Assembly (NCBI RefSeq): GCF_003008555.2
Contig: NZ_CP027665.1
Span: forward strand, 1,240,001 to 1,304,000
Direction of reading: 5' to 3'
Source: Pukyongiella litopenaei
GTDB taxonomy: Bacteria; Pseudomonadota; Alphaproteobacteria; Rhodobacterales; Rhodobacteraceae
Length of the DNA: 64,000 nt
Below are positions 50,110 to 58,762 of this stretch, in pieces. The translations under genes were made by a program, and so were the position numbers. The notes under the pieces were generated by a model. That model was given only the letters and a program-made list of their open reading frames with translations. It did no database searches and had not been told where the DNA came from. How positions within the stretch are numbered: the first letter of the stretch is position 1; each line of letters opens with the position of its first letter.

Positions 50110-50671
50110 TCTGCCTACGCTTCTGCCACCCAACGCACAGCCCATCGAGTATGCCCTCGAACAGTTCTCGTCGCGCCAGGCGGGCCTGCCGCTACCAACC
50201 ACGAAGCTCTGGAACGTGGATAGCTGCCCGGCGACCCTCTTGCCGTGGCTGGCCTGGGCGCTCTCGGTCGATAACTGGGATGCGTCCTGGCCAGAAGGGA
50301 CGAAGCGTGCAGCTGTGGCCGCGTCGATCGAAATCCACCGCAGGAAAGGATCGGTCGCGTCCGTGCGCGATGCGATTGCGGCCTTCGGATTTGGCGTGGC
50401 GGCAATCGTCGAAGGCTGGGGTGGCTACATCTATGACGGAACACTCACCTACGACGGTGCCGAGACCTATGGCGCCCCCGATCACTGGGCCGAGTACCGC
50501 GTCTATCTGGTCAGGCCGATCACCATTGCGCAGGCTGAGCAGCTGCGCGCGATCCTGAAGAACGTCGCCCCAGCGCGATGCCACCTGGCCGGCCTCCACT
50601 TCACGGAGGTTGCCCACACTTATGACGGCACCATCGATTACGACGGCGCCTATTCCTATGGAGTTGCCTGA
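50102..50671 (+). CDS. Tail protein I
   Basis: The 189-residue protein matches P2 gpI: ALEQFSSRQAGLPLPTTKLW, LPWLAWALSVDNWDASWPEG and IEIHRRKGSVASVRDAIAAF. It closes the baseplate wedge and anchors fibres. Two YDGTLTYDG-type repeats near the end may be a fibre-joining surface. The start is inferred from the family start. Confidence 0.9.
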   Translation: MSDLPTLLPPNAQPIEYALEQFSSRQAGLPLPTTKLWNVDSCPATLLPWLAWALSVDNWDASWPEGTKRAAVAASIEIHRRKGSVASVRDAIAAFGFGVAAIVEGWGGYIYDGTLTYDGAETYGAPDHWAEYRVYLVRPITIAQAEQLRAILKNVAPARCHLAGLHFTEVAHTYDGTIDYDGAYSYGVA

Positions 50672-51627
50672 TGGCAGATTTGACCGAGACACCCATCTGG
50701 CCGGCGGGAATATTCCAGCTGGAAAACACCGATCCGGTAATGGCTGGCGTACCGAACAGGGCAACCCGCGTCGGCGGCCCAAACATCGGTCTCCAGGAAA
50801 CCGCCAATCGCACGAGCTTTCTGAAGTCCTTGATCTCCGGTGCGCACCGGACGGTGCAAGCGATTTCGAACGATCCGCCCGGCGTGCCGGTGGCGGGTGT
50901 GGTCTGGGTCATTGGCGACACTCCGACCGGGGCGTGGGCCGGACGTGACGGCGAAGTTGCAATCTGGAGCGGGGATGCCTGGCTGATTACCGCACCGCCG
51001 AACGGTATGACGATTACCGACGCTGCCGGTGACGACTGGCGATGGAATCAGACTGGTGGGGTGTGGTTGCCCTGGCAGGCCACCGACGCCCGACCCGGGC
51101 CCGTCCGCCTGGCCACCGCCACTGAGGCGCTGCACGGCGAGGCCAATGATCTGGCGGTCACACCTGCAACATTGGCAGCGGCCATGGGGCTGAGCAGCGC
51201 CGGCCTGCCGCTCTATCTCGAACTGTCGAACGCCGGCGAAACCGATCAGGTCGTTCCCGAAGACGTCTACACCCGCTGCGAGAACATGGTGGTCAAGGGT
51301 GGCAACGCGGGCACCCTGTGGGATGGCGCGCGATTCACCGTCGATGCTTCGTCGCTGGGTGTCTACGGCGTCGTGAACGCGATCAACCTTGCTGGTGAAA
51401 CTTCCGAACAGGGGCAGACCAGGAAGAACGGCACGACCATCGCCGACTACTTTATGGGCTCCACCACCGGCGGCGGGAACGTTGTGACGTTGACGAATTT
51501 CGCGCTCATGACGACACCCGGCGACTACATCGAATTCTACCACCGCCATGCCTCTGGCGAGGCCAAGATCAACAGCGGTTCCAGGGCGCAATTCTACCGC
51601 CTTCTGCCCTACACACCACCTGCATAA
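50671..51627 (+). CDS. Tail fibre-like protein
   Basis: The 318-residue protein is at the gpH position. The N-terminal part (TPIWPAGIFQLENTDPVMAG, NIGLQETANRTSFLKSL) attaches to the baseplate. A Trp-rich middle of DUF2793-like look (WVIGDTPTGAWAGRDGEVAI) follows. The C-terminal beta-sandwich (YTRCENMVVKGGNAGTLWDG ... FYHRHASGEAKINSGSRAQF) probably binds the receptor. Host-range function is inferred. Confidence 0.72.
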   Translation: MADLTETPIWPAGIFQLENTDPVMAGVPNRATRVGGPNIGLQETANRTSFLKSLISGAHRTVQAISNDPPGVPVAGVVWVIGDTPTGAWAGRDGEVAIWSGDAWLITAPPNGMTITDAAGDDWRWNQTGGVWLPWQATDARPGPVRLATATEALHGEANDLAVTPATLAAAMGLSSAGLPLYLELSNAGETDQVVPEDVYTRCENMVVKGGNAGTLWDGARFTVDASSLGVYGVVNAINLAGETSEQGQTRKNGTTIADYFMGSTTGGGNVVTLTNFALMTTPGDYIEFYHRHASGEAKINSGSRAQFYRLLPYTPPA

Positions 51628-51636
51628 GAGGTCGCC

Positions 51637-52251
51637 ATGTCCATTGAGATCGAGGTTTCACCCGAGCTTCACGCCACCGCCGCGCGCCTGTTGCGCGAAG
51701 CAGGTTTTGAGTTGCTGCAGATTTCCGGTCGCACCATCGTTCTGGCCCAGGGCGAGGCGTCTGCGGCATATTCCGCGCTTGCGCAACTGGAAGCCGAGGC
51801 CGCGACCGATCAGTTCAAGAGTGCCAAGGCGGAAGCCTTGTCAGAGGCGCAACGGTCTGCGGTCGAACTGCGCGAGGGAATTGCTGGCTCCGCCACATTG
51901 CAGCGCGCCATCGCGTGGGCAGTGAAAATGCCATATGCGATGATGTGGATGGCGCACGAAGCCGCCGGCGCTGACCCTACCGGGCCATTCGCCGCGATTG
52001 CTGCAATTGCCAGAGACGCATTTCAGATCGAGGCTGATATCACCGGCGAAACTGCCGAAGATGTCCGCGATCGGGCGCTCACGATGAATGCCGATTTGTT
52101 CAAGGCAACCCAGCGCGTCGAGGGCATGGAGCGATTGGCGGAAACGCAAATTGCAGCCGCAGAAACCCCCGAAGCGCTGGGCGATGCCGTCAGTCAGATC
52201 GGCGCGTTGGAGGCGCAAATCGTCACCACTCTCGAACAGCTGAACGACTAG
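51637..52251 (+). CDS. Coiled-coil tail-associated protein, unknown family
   Basis: The 204-residue Ala/Glu-rich helical protein (AYSALAQLEAEAATDQFKSA, then LKQAIAWAVKMPYAMMWMAH-like middle) may be a fibre assembly factor, as is common after the fibre gene. No family is recognised. AGAGGTCGCC precedes ATG 51637. Confidence 0.55.
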   Translation: MSIEIEVSPELHATAARLLREAGFELLQISGRTIVLAQGEASAAYSALAQLEAEAATDQFKSAKAEALSEAQRSAVELREGIAGSATLQRAIAWAVKMPYAMMWMAHEAAGADPTGPFAAIAAIARDAFQIEADITGETAEDVRDRALTMNADLFKATQRVEGMERLAETQIAAAETPEALGDAVSQIGALEAQIVTTLEQLND

Positions 52252-52281
52252 CACCTGACCCGCACAACAGAGGACTGACCA

Positions 52282-52665
52282 ATGTCTGCAAAATCCAACT
52301 ATGCCGAAACGCTGGCGCTGACGTTCCTGCTCACCACAGACCCGGTGACGCGCCCGACAGCCTGGTATGTCGCGCTGCACACCGGCGCACCGGGCGAGGA
52401 CGGCACGAATGCTGAACTGGCCGGCAACGGCTATACCCGCCAGGCCGCCACCTTCAGCGTCACCGGTGACGCCGCCACCAATGACGCGCAAATCCTGTTT
52501 GGCCCCGCCACGGCCAGTTGGGGCAGCGTCAGTCATTTCTCGGTGTGGGACGCCAACAGCGCAGGCAATTGCCTCTACCAGGGTGCGCTCGACGAGACCA
52601 AGAGCTACGGCATCAATGACGAGGTGAAGTTCCCGCCCGCCGCTCTCGTCATCAACGAGGCCTGA
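52282..52665 (+). CDS. Phage tail fibre/decoration protein
   Basis: The 127-residue beta-rich protein (ETLALTFLLTTDPVTRPTAW YVALHTGAPGED ... WGSVSHFSVWDANSAGNCLY) matches small phage fibre-associated proteins found beside P2-like fibre genes. It has the YVALHTG...G...Y.RQ signature. It probably forms part of the fibre or a decoration knob. Confidence 0.7.
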   Translation: MSAKSNYAETLALTFLLTTDPVTRPTAWYVALHTGAPGEDGTNAELAGNGYTRQAATFSVTGDAATNDAQILFGPATASWGSVSHFSVWDANSAGNCLYQGALDETKSYGINDEVKFPPAALVINEA

Positions 52666-52667
52666 CC

Positions 52668-53156
52668 ATGGCCACCCTGAGCCAGTTTCCCCACGTCATG
52701 GATCGCTGCGTGCGGTCCGTGATCTCGGCGGCCGAGGCCCTGCGCCGTGTGCGTGACGGCAGCGGAGATCTATCGATGCGCGATCTTCACGCCGTGCAGC
52801 AGGGGCTGCGGTCGTCCAAATACCAGACGTTTCAAGTGTTGACCGAGGCCGCGAAAGCGCCCGGTCCGGCCGAGGCTTACATGGCCTCGGTCAATGGCCC
52901 CTTGTCGATCGCCGCGTTCCAGGCACAGGCGGTCGTTCTGGAATCCGCTTCGGCGGCCTGGAACGCGCGGCTCGATGCGATGATCGCCACCCTGACCGGG
53001 CCGGAGGTGCTCGGGCTGGTGATCCACGATCACGAGGGGATCCAGACCAAGGGGCTGGCCTATGCGACCGCCATACCGGCGGCCAAGGCGGCGCCACTGC
53101 GATCCTGCGCGGAGCTGGCCGCGCTGATCACGGAATTCGAGGCCGTCGGCGCCTGA
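52668..53156 (+). CDS. Phage protein of unknown function
   Basis: The 162-residue helical protein (ISAAEALRRVRDGSGDLSMR, FQAQAVVLESASAAWNARLD) lies among the fibre genes 2 nt after its neighbour. No domain is recognised. It is probably structural or an assembly factor. Confidence 0.55.
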   Translation: MATLSQFPHVMDRCVRSVISAAEALRRVRDGSGDLSMRDLHAVQQGLRSSKYQTFQVLTEAAKAPGPAEAYMASVNGPLSIAAFQAQAVVLESASAAWNARLDAMIATLTGPEVLGLVIHDHEGIQTKGLAYATAIPAAKAAPLRSCAELAALITEFEAVGA

Positions 53157-53157
53157 T

Positions 53158-54771
53158 ATGTCGGTCGTCGGCCGCAGCCTCTATTCGGCATCCGCCGCGC
53201 CCAATACCGGCCTGCACTCGGCTGCGGTCATTCCGGGGCTGGGGGCGGGTGCCGCGTTTTCCGCATATTTTGCGGTCTACAGCACAGGCACCAACAACTA
53301 CCGGTCCATCTGGGCCAACCAGGACGGCGACTGCCAGATATTCGTGGTCAGCGGCGATTTGCGGGTGCGATACGGCAACTCCGGCAGCAGCTCAGGCGCG
53401 GCGGTCGCACTGCCCCTGAATGAGTGGTGCTTTGTTGCGTGCAGGTTCGGCCTTAATTTCGACGGCACATATGATGCTTCTGTCGAGATCTACCGGACAG
53501 GCGACGACTCGACAGGCACCGCATCGCACAACACATCATCGGTAGCGTCGTCTATCGAGGGCGATGAAGTGCATTATGTGCTGGCCGATGACCCCGGAGG
53601 TTCCGGTGGCGTATCTGACGATGGGTTCCAGGCCTATCTTTTCGGCTTCGCTCTCGTGGATGGCCTGTGGAGCCTGGACGAGCTGGGCTGCGACACGTCG
53701 ATCGGTGAAGCGAAGGTGTTCGACGCGGCCGCCGAAGCGGCACTGATCTATGCCCTGCGGGGTGAAGACGAAGCCAACCCGGGAGCAGACAACTCCGGCA
53801 ATGGAAATCACTTCGACGTCGAAAATGGTGGTGTGGTTCTGTCGGAGATCATGTTGCCGCCGGGGGCATCGGTTCCGAGCAGCGGCGGGACGACATATGA
53901 CGCGACGGCCAGTGCGACTGGTGCAGGCACGGCAACGCTTGCCGCGACCAGAGTAAGGTCAGTTTCCGGGGCTGCAACCGGGGCCGCATCAGCGGGATTG
54001 AGCGGAACGCCAGTCAAGTCAGCCAGCGCCACGGCGGCGGGATCGAGCGCCGCGACCGCTTCGGCTACAAGAGTGCGGCGGGGATCTGGTTCAGCGGTTG
54101 GCGGCAGCACCGCAAGTCTGGTCGCAACGGTGATCAAGGCGGCGGCCGGCGCGGCATTCGCAACATCTCTGGCGGCAGCGGATGCCACGGCTGTTCGCAA
54201 TGTAACGGGAACGATTGGCGGCGGTTCAGCCGCGACCATGAGCATTGGCGATGTTCCACAGCAGGCCAGCGGGACCGCGGCGGGGGCATCGAGCGCCGCG
54301 CTGTCGGCCATTGCCGTCAGGTCTGTGACAGCGACGGCAATCGGGGCGGCCGCCGCTTCGGCCGATGCGGTCGCGATCCGCAGGGCCACTGCCACGGTCA
54401 CTGGCTCATCCACCGCCAGCCTCGCCCCAGACACCGAAGCGAAGCTTGTTTCGGCCACGGCTACCGGCGGCGGCAGCGCCCAGGTCAGTGCGCAGCGTGT
54501 CCGCCGCGCCGCCGCGCAGACAGCAGGCGAAGGAACCGCGACAGCCTCGCCCTATCGCACAGTCGCTCTGGCGGCCCATGCCGGGGGCGGAGCAGCGGCC
54601 CTGGCCTCACCAAGCCTGATCGCCACGGCCCGGGCAACGGCGGCAGGATCATCGTCTGCGGTGCTAGCGGTCGGCGATGGCATCGACGGCCGCGCGGCCC
54701 GCGTCGGCGGCATCACCCAGCGCACGGAGCTGGCACTCAGCCGAAATCGCTGGCGTTTGCAGAGGAGGTAG
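53158..54771 (+). CDS. Large fibre-like protein: lectin-like domain plus 20-residue repeats
   Basis: The 537-residue protein has two parts. Residues about 1-235 look like a concanavalin/LamG-type domain (YRSIWANQDGDCQIFVVSGD, EWCFVACRFGLNFDGTYDAS, YLFGFALVDGLWSLDELGCD, GNGNHFDVENGGVVL). Residues about 245-515 are some thirteen tandem repeats of about 20 residues rich in Ala, Ser, Thr and Gly (pattern ATxxGxxxAxLxAxxVRxx). A C-terminal basic tail follows. It could be a carbohydrate-binding extension on a beta-rich stalk. Confidence 0.7.
   Translation: MSVVGRSLYSASAAPNTGLHSAAVIPGLGAGAAFSAYFAVYSTGTNNYRSIWANQDGDCQIFVVSGDLRVRYGNSGSSSGAAVALPLNEWCFVACRFGLNFDGTYDASVEIYRTGDDSTGTASHNTSSVASSIEGDEVHYVLADDPGGSGGVSDDGFQAYLFGFALVDGLWSLDELGCDTSIGEAKVFDAAAEAALIYALRGEDEANPGADNSGNGNHFDVENGGVVLSEIMLPPGASVPSSGGTTYDATASATGAGTATLAATRVRSVSGAATGAASAGLSGTPVKSASATAAGSSAATASATRVRRGSGSAVGGSTASLVATVIKAAAGAAFATSLAAADATAVRNVTGTIGGGSAATMSIGDVPQQASGTAAGASSAALSAIAVRSVTATAIGAAAASADAVAIRRATATVTGSSTASLAPDTEAKLVSATATGGGSAQVSAQRVRRAAAQTAGEGTATASPYRTVALAAHAGGGAAALASPSLIATARATAAGSSSAVLAVGDGIDGRAARVGGITQRTELALSRNRWRLQRR
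53895..54690 (+). repeat. About 13 tandem repeats of ~60 bp in the fibre-like gene
   Basis: The units encode about 20 residues each, with alternating small residues and a basic V(R/K) end (VRSV, VKSA, VRRG, VIKA, VRNV, VRSV). DNA identity between units is low, so the repeat is old and conserved at protein level. Confidence 0.7.
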
Positions 54772-54773
54772 AC

Positions 54774-55094
54774 ATGGCGGATTTTTACATCAAACAGGGC
54801 GACACCAGACCGGCACTGGAAGCGGTGCTGATGGATGCGAAAGGAAATCCGGTGGATCTGACCGGCGCCACCGCCCGGCTGCACCTGGCGCGCAATGGCA
54901 AGGTCGTTGTCGATGCTCCCTGCATCATCGTGGATGCCCCGGCCGGTCTGGTTCGCTACCAATGGGCTGTTGGTGATACTGATCAGCCCGGCGCCTACGC
55001 CGCCGAGATCGAGGTCACCGACGCCGGCGGCGGCGTGGAGACGTGCCCAAACAACCGTCATTGGTTGATCGAGGTAGTGAGTGATATCGCCTGA
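54774..55094 (+). CDS. Baseplate upper protein N-terminal-like (BppU_N) domain protein
   Basis: The 106-residue Ig-like beta protein (KQGDTRPALEAVLMDAKGNP VDLTGATARLHL, then VRYQWAVGDTDQPGAYAAEI) has the pattern of BppU N-terminal domains, which fix receptor-binding proteins to baseplates. It is the last plus-strand gene before the cargo gene. Confidence 0.7.
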   Translation: MADFYIKQGDTRPALEAVLMDAKGNPVDLTGATARLHLARNGKVVVDAPCIIVDAPAGLVRYQWAVGDTDQPGAYAAEIEVTDAGGGVETCPNNRHWLIEVVSDIA

Positions 55095-55120
55095 TTTTGT
55101 CTGGTCTCACGGGCTAGATT

Positions 55121-56488
55121 CTACTGCTTTTGCACCAGAAGAATGAACTTGTCCAAATAGTCTCTAAGGACAATGTGCGGCACATCTCGCGCGTTATCTA
55201 TTCCCCAAGTTGTGTCGAATCCCTTGGAAAATTGATCGCGGTATTTTTCGGGCTTTGCGCCGTTGGTGATAACGAACTCCCAAAGCGATGAGATCACCGA
55301 AGCTGAACGCTTGAAGGTATCTTTCTTGTCTTCATCGAGCATATCGCTACTGATGCCGTAGAATGCCCGCACCTCGCCCACTGTGAGGTTGCCATCCAGA
55401 GCTTTCCGTTCCATTGCCGGTTCGGCGAAGCGGAACAGGATCATTGAGCTCAGAGCTTCGCCCCATCCCCATGCCGATCGAGAGAAGACGCTGGATTTCA
55501 CTAACGCCAGTCTGCTCAGGATTTGGTTCATATCGCGCATCGTGAGCGATTGCGATCCGGCAACCAAATCCAGATGTCGGTCGAAAATCTCGATCGTCTT
55601 TGAGCCAATTCCCATTCTCGTGGCCATTTGGTGGAAATAGCTCATGACAAACGGCTTGTTGTTGTGGTCGTTTGAGTTTTCAGGGAGTTGCAGAGAAATC
55701 GAGATGAATTTGCGTAGATACCGATCAGCGTCTATCCCGGTTCCGTAACGTGCCCTGACGCTGTGCCCGAGGGCTTCGAGGCTGACACCGAGCACAAAAT
55801 GGACGTTGGGTACCGAGAAGAAGTGCTTGATGATTTCCAGGAGTGCCAGCGCGTAGTCCGGGCGGCAGCGGTCGAGTTCATCCACGACCACGACAAGCGG
55901 AACTGGATCTTCGTGTTCCATAACCCCCGTGTTGGTCAACTCGACCAAGGCAGCACGAAACTGCTCCATCGCGGCTCGCTTGCCATCCTCGCGTGACCAG
56001 AAAGCCCTTGTGGCTGCTTCAATCTCTTTGCTGGTCGCCTCAACTGCGGCGTCCATAACAGGTCCAGCAAATTCTGTTGCCCCGCCGGTGGCGGCAGCCA
56101 ACCCGATACGGACGACCGGTCTTGTAAGCCTGGCAGCCGCCTTCTTCACCTTGGACCAAGCCTTCGTCTCGTCCTTCTGGGGAAGGCGATCACCAATTAC
56201 GCCCGTTAGGGCGATTAACGGATCATCCATGAAATCATGAGCAAAGGCGTCGAAATAGACTGTGTTCGCGCGGCCATCGTTTTCGAGCCTGTGAGCTCCT
56301 ACCCAACGTTTCAGAAACCACGTCTTGCCACTGCCCCATCCACCATCAAGTGCAACGACAAGCGGGTCCTCGACTCTTTCCACAAGGTCTGAGAGAGACT
56401 TGCCCGTTTCGATCCGACTAAACGGATCGGCGGCGCCAAAGCCGGTCTCGTAGAGGTCTATCTCGGGATCGGGCGGATGGAGCTTCAT
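55121..56488 (-). CDS. KAP-family P-loop NTPase, cargo gene in the tail module
   Basis: The 455-residue protein has Walker A at 49-56 (GGWGSGKT). The KAP Walker B, VVVVDELDRCRPDYALALLEIIKHFF-like, starts near 199. A weakly hydrophobic insertion lies between them (about 120-150), as expected for KAP NTPases, which include the F-plasmid exclusion protein PifA. ATG 56488 was preferred to an upstream TTG at 56557. The gene is reversed relative to all tail genes, has visibly lower GC, and separates the fibre genes from the sheath gene. It is probably expressed in the lysogen. A role in exclusion of other phages is inferred. Confidence 0.85.
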   Translation of the reverse strand: MKLHPPDPEIDLYETGFGAADPFSRIETGKSLSDLVERVEDPLVVALDGGWGSGKTWFLKRWVGAHRLENDGRANTVYFDAFAHDFMDDPLIALTGVIGDRLPQKDETKAWSKVKKAAARLTRPVVRIGLAAATGGATEFAGPVMDAAVEATSKEIEAATRAFWSREDGKRAAMEQFRAALVELTNTGVMEHEDPVPLVVVVDELDRCRPDYALALLEIIKHFFSVPNVHFVLGVSLEALGHSVRARYGTGIDADRYLRKFISISLQLPENSNDHNNKPFVMSYFHQMATRMGIGSKTIEIFDRHLDLVAGSQSLTMRDMNQILSRLALVKSSVFSRSAWGWGEALSSMILFRFAEPAMERKALDGNLTVGEVRAFYGISSDMLDEDKKDTFKRSASVISSLWEFVITNGAKPEKYRDQFSKGFDTTWGIDNARDVPHIVLRDYLDKFILLVQKQ

Positions 56489-56564
56489 GTCATTTTCTTT
56501 CGACTTGTCGACCTTTGCGACAGTAACCCCGCCGCCTACGGCCACGACCTGTAGCAACTGCAGC

Positions 56565-56584
56565 GGGGGAACCGCCAGAGGAAT
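56565..56584 (+). repeat. CCGCCAGAGG dispersed repeat, copy 6
   Basis: GGGGGAACCGCCAGAGGAAT matches 19 of 20 bases. It is intergenic at the 5' side of the KAP gene, 56 nt before the sheath start. Confidence 0.85.
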
Positions 56585-56640
56585 AAGCCCGGGCCCGGTG
56601 GAATGCTCTGCCCAAGAGCACCGCCGAAAACGAGGTCAGC

Positions 56641-57828
56641 ATGCCCGCATCCTTCCTTCACGGCGTCGAGGTTATCGAAATCGACGCAGGCCCCCGTCCG
56701 ATCCAGACGGTCAAATCCTCGGTGATCGGTATCGTGGGCACCGCCCCCGACGCTGATGCCCAGGCCTTTCCGCTCGACACACCCGTCCTGGTCGCAGGCT
56801 CGCGCAAAGAGGCCGCGGGGCTAGACACAGTGGGCACCGGCAATGGCACCCTCCCCGCCGCGCTGGACGGCATCTTCGATCAGATCGGGGCCGTGGTAAT
56901 TGTCGTCCGCGTCGAGGAAGGTGCCGACGAAACGGAAACGATTGCAAACGTGGTCGGTGGCGTGAACGCCGGCGACGGGAACCTCGAGGGTGTCCATGCC
57001 CTCGTGGGGGCCGAGAGCGTGGTCGGATATTCCCCTCGTGTCCTGATTGCGCCCGGCTTCACTCACCAGCGTCCCGGCGAGCTGGCAAACCCGGTTGTGG
57101 CCGAACTGCAGGGTATCGCCGATCGCTTGCGCGCCGTCATCGTTGCAGACGGCCCGAACACCACTGACGCTGCCGCCTACACCGCAGCAGGCGACTTCGG
57201 GTCCGACCGGATCTACATGGTCGATCCCTGGCACAAGGTGATGGTTGGTGAAACCGTGGTCGATCAACCCCCCTCTGCGCGTGTCGCCGGACTGATCGCC
57301 AAGGTCGACAACGAAACCGGGTTCTGGGCCTCTCCGTCCAACCATCTGATCAGCGGCATCATCGGTACCAGCCGCCCTGTCGATTTCAAGCTCGGCGATG
57401 CCACATCCCGCGCCAACCTGCTGAACGAGAACAAGGTCGCCACCACGATCCGGCAGAACGGATATCGCCTGTGGGGCAACCGGTCGCTGACCGCCGATAC
57501 CAAGTGGGTGTTCCTGAGTGTCCGCCGCACCGCGGATATCATCAACGATTCGCTGCTGCGCGCGCATCTGTGGGCCGTCGATCGCGGCATCACGAAAACC
57601 TACGTCGAGGACGTCGAGGAAGGCGTGAACGCCTATCTCCGCGACCTCGTCGCAATGGGGGCAATCCTGGGCGGCAAATGCTGGGCCGACCCAGACCTCA
57701 ACTCGGCTGCAAACATCCAGCTCGGCAAGGTCTTCTTCAACTTCGACTTCACGCCGATCTACCCGGCCGAGCACATCACGTTCCAGTCGCATCTCGTCAA
57801 CGACTACATCCAGGAGGTCTTTAACTGA
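56641..57828 (+). CDS. Contractile tail sheath protein FI
   Basis: The 395-residue protein matches P2 FI: LHGVEVIEIDAGPRPIQTVK SSVIGIVGTAP, GIFDQIGAVVIVVRVEEGAD, LIAPGFTHQRPGELANPVVA, SPSNHLISGIIGTSRPVDF and the C-terminal VFLSVRRTADIINDSLL. It forms the sheath that contracts to drive the tube into the cell. Length is normal. Its start is directly after the FI-type GGTCAGC leader and is followed by FII with 1-nt overlap. Confidence 0.95.
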   Translation: MPASFLHGVEVIEIDAGPRPIQTVKSSVIGIVGTAPDADAQAFPLDTPVLVAGSRKEAAGLDTVGTGNGTLPAALDGIFDQIGAVVIVVRVEEGADETETIANVVGGVNAGDGNLEGVHALVGAESVVGYSPRVLIAPGFTHQRPGELANPVVAELQGIADRLRAVIVADGPNTTDAAAYTAAGDFGSDRIYMVDPWHKVMVGETVVDQPPSARVAGLIAKVDNETGFWASPSNHLISGIIGTSRPVDFKLGDATSRANLLNENKVATTIRQNGYRLWGNRSLTADTKWVFLSVRRTADIINDSLLRAHLWAVDRGITKTYVEDVEEGVNAYLRDLVAMGAILGGKCWADPDLNSAANIQLGKVFFNFDFTPIYPAEHITFQSHLVNDYIQEVFN

Positions 57829-58334
57829 TGGCTGCCGAGGACATTCTCAAGTATCTGAACCTGATCGTCGACGGCCGTGGCTATGCCGGCAAGATCGAGG
57901 AATACAATCCCCCCGATCTCACCGTCTCGACCGAAGAGTTCCGCGGCGGCGGCATGGACGCGCCGATCGACATCGACATGGGCCAGGAGAAGATGACCTG
58001 CTCCTTCGTCCTTACGTCCTACGACGCCGACGTGCTGGCGCTCTGGGGCGTAAAGATCGGCGCCCCGTTCCAGCTCACCGCCCGTGGTTCGCTCGAGAAC
58101 CTGGACGGTGCCACAACCCCCGTCGCCCATCACATGCACGGCAAGATGATTTCGCTTGCCCGTGGCACCTGGGGTTCCGGCAACAAACCGTCGCTGACCT
58201 GCACCGTGAGCCTGCGCTACTACCGCGAGGTCCACGGCCAACGGACGATCAACGAAATCGACGTCATCAACCTGGTGCGTGTCATCAACGGTGTCGATCA
58301 GCTCGCCGAACATCGCGCCAACATCGGCCTGTAA
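57828..58334 (+). CDS. Tail tube protein FII
   Basis: The 168-residue protein matches P2 FII: LKYLNLIVDGRGYAGKIEEY NPPDLTVSTEEFRGGGMDAP, QEKMTCSFVLTSYDADVLAL and INEIDVINLVRVINGVDQL. It polymerises into the tail tube inside the sheath. Confidence 0.95.
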   Translation: MAAEDILKYLNLIVDGRGYAGKIEEYNPPDLTVSTEEFRGGGMDAPIDIDMGQEKMTCSFVLTSYDADVLALWGVKIGAPFQLTARGSLENLDGATTPVAHHMHGKMISLARGTWGSGNKPSLTCTVSLRYYREVHGQRTINEIDVINLVRVINGVDQLAEHRANIGL

Positions 58335-58346
58335 GGAGGGATACGT

Positions 58347-58631
58347 ATGAACGAGGGGAATAAATGGATTGTCGAGCACGATGACGGCTCGGTAACCGTG
58401 AAATTCGACGATCGGCCGTTGATGATCGACGGGACCGAGGTCAAAAGCCTGTTGATGCGCGAACCGACGGTCAATGACCAACTGATCGCCGACAAGGGTA
58501 CGAGCAGCTCACCCGAGGGCGAGATCGCGCTCATCGCCAACCTTTGCGAAATCGCGCCGGAAACGGTGCGTGGAATCACGATGCGGCAGTATCGGCGCCT
58601 GCAGGACGCTCTCACGGGTTTTATGGGCTGA
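58347..58631 (+). CDS. Tail assembly chaperone E
   Basis: The 94-residue protein resembles P2 gpE. It precedes the tape measure gene, and a -1 slip near its end makes a longer E+E' product. KSLLMREPTVNDQLIAD and SSSPEGEIALIANLCEIAPE TVRGITMRQYRRL are family-like. AAGGAGG precedes ATG 58347. Confidence 0.88.
   Translation: MNEGNKWIVEHDDGSVTVKFDDRPLMIDGTEVKSLLMREPTVNDQLIADKGTSSSPEGEIALIANLCEIAPETVRGITMRQYRRLQDALTGFMG
58616..58622 (+). other. Programmed -1 frameshift site (E to E')
   Basis: G GGT TTT in the zero frame fits X XXY YYZ. It lies 7 nt before the E stop at 58629. After slipping, translation continues Y-G-L-T-R-K-Q into E'. P2-type tails use the same arrangement. Confidence 0.85.
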
Positions 58632-58762
58632 CCCGTAAACAAGTCCGGGCGGGGGCTCTTCGGCTCGCCCGGCACACCGGATGGGCCGAGGCAGAGATCA
58701 TGGCCATGCCGGTCAGCCGCTTCATCTGGTGGATAGAAGGCCTGCCGAAGAATGAGCAGTAA
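58622..58762 (+). CDS. E' extension, expressed by frameshift as E+E'
   Basis: The 46 codons in the -1 frame (YGLTRKQVRAGALRLARHTG, then FIWWIEGLPKNEQ) have no start codon of their own. The fused E+E' product would be about 138 residues, close to the 142 of P2. Both products assist tape-measure folding. It overlaps the tape measure start by 11 nt. Confidence 0.85.
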   Translation, partial: YGLTRKQVRAGALRLARHTGWAEAEIMAMPVSRFIWWIEGLPKNEQ

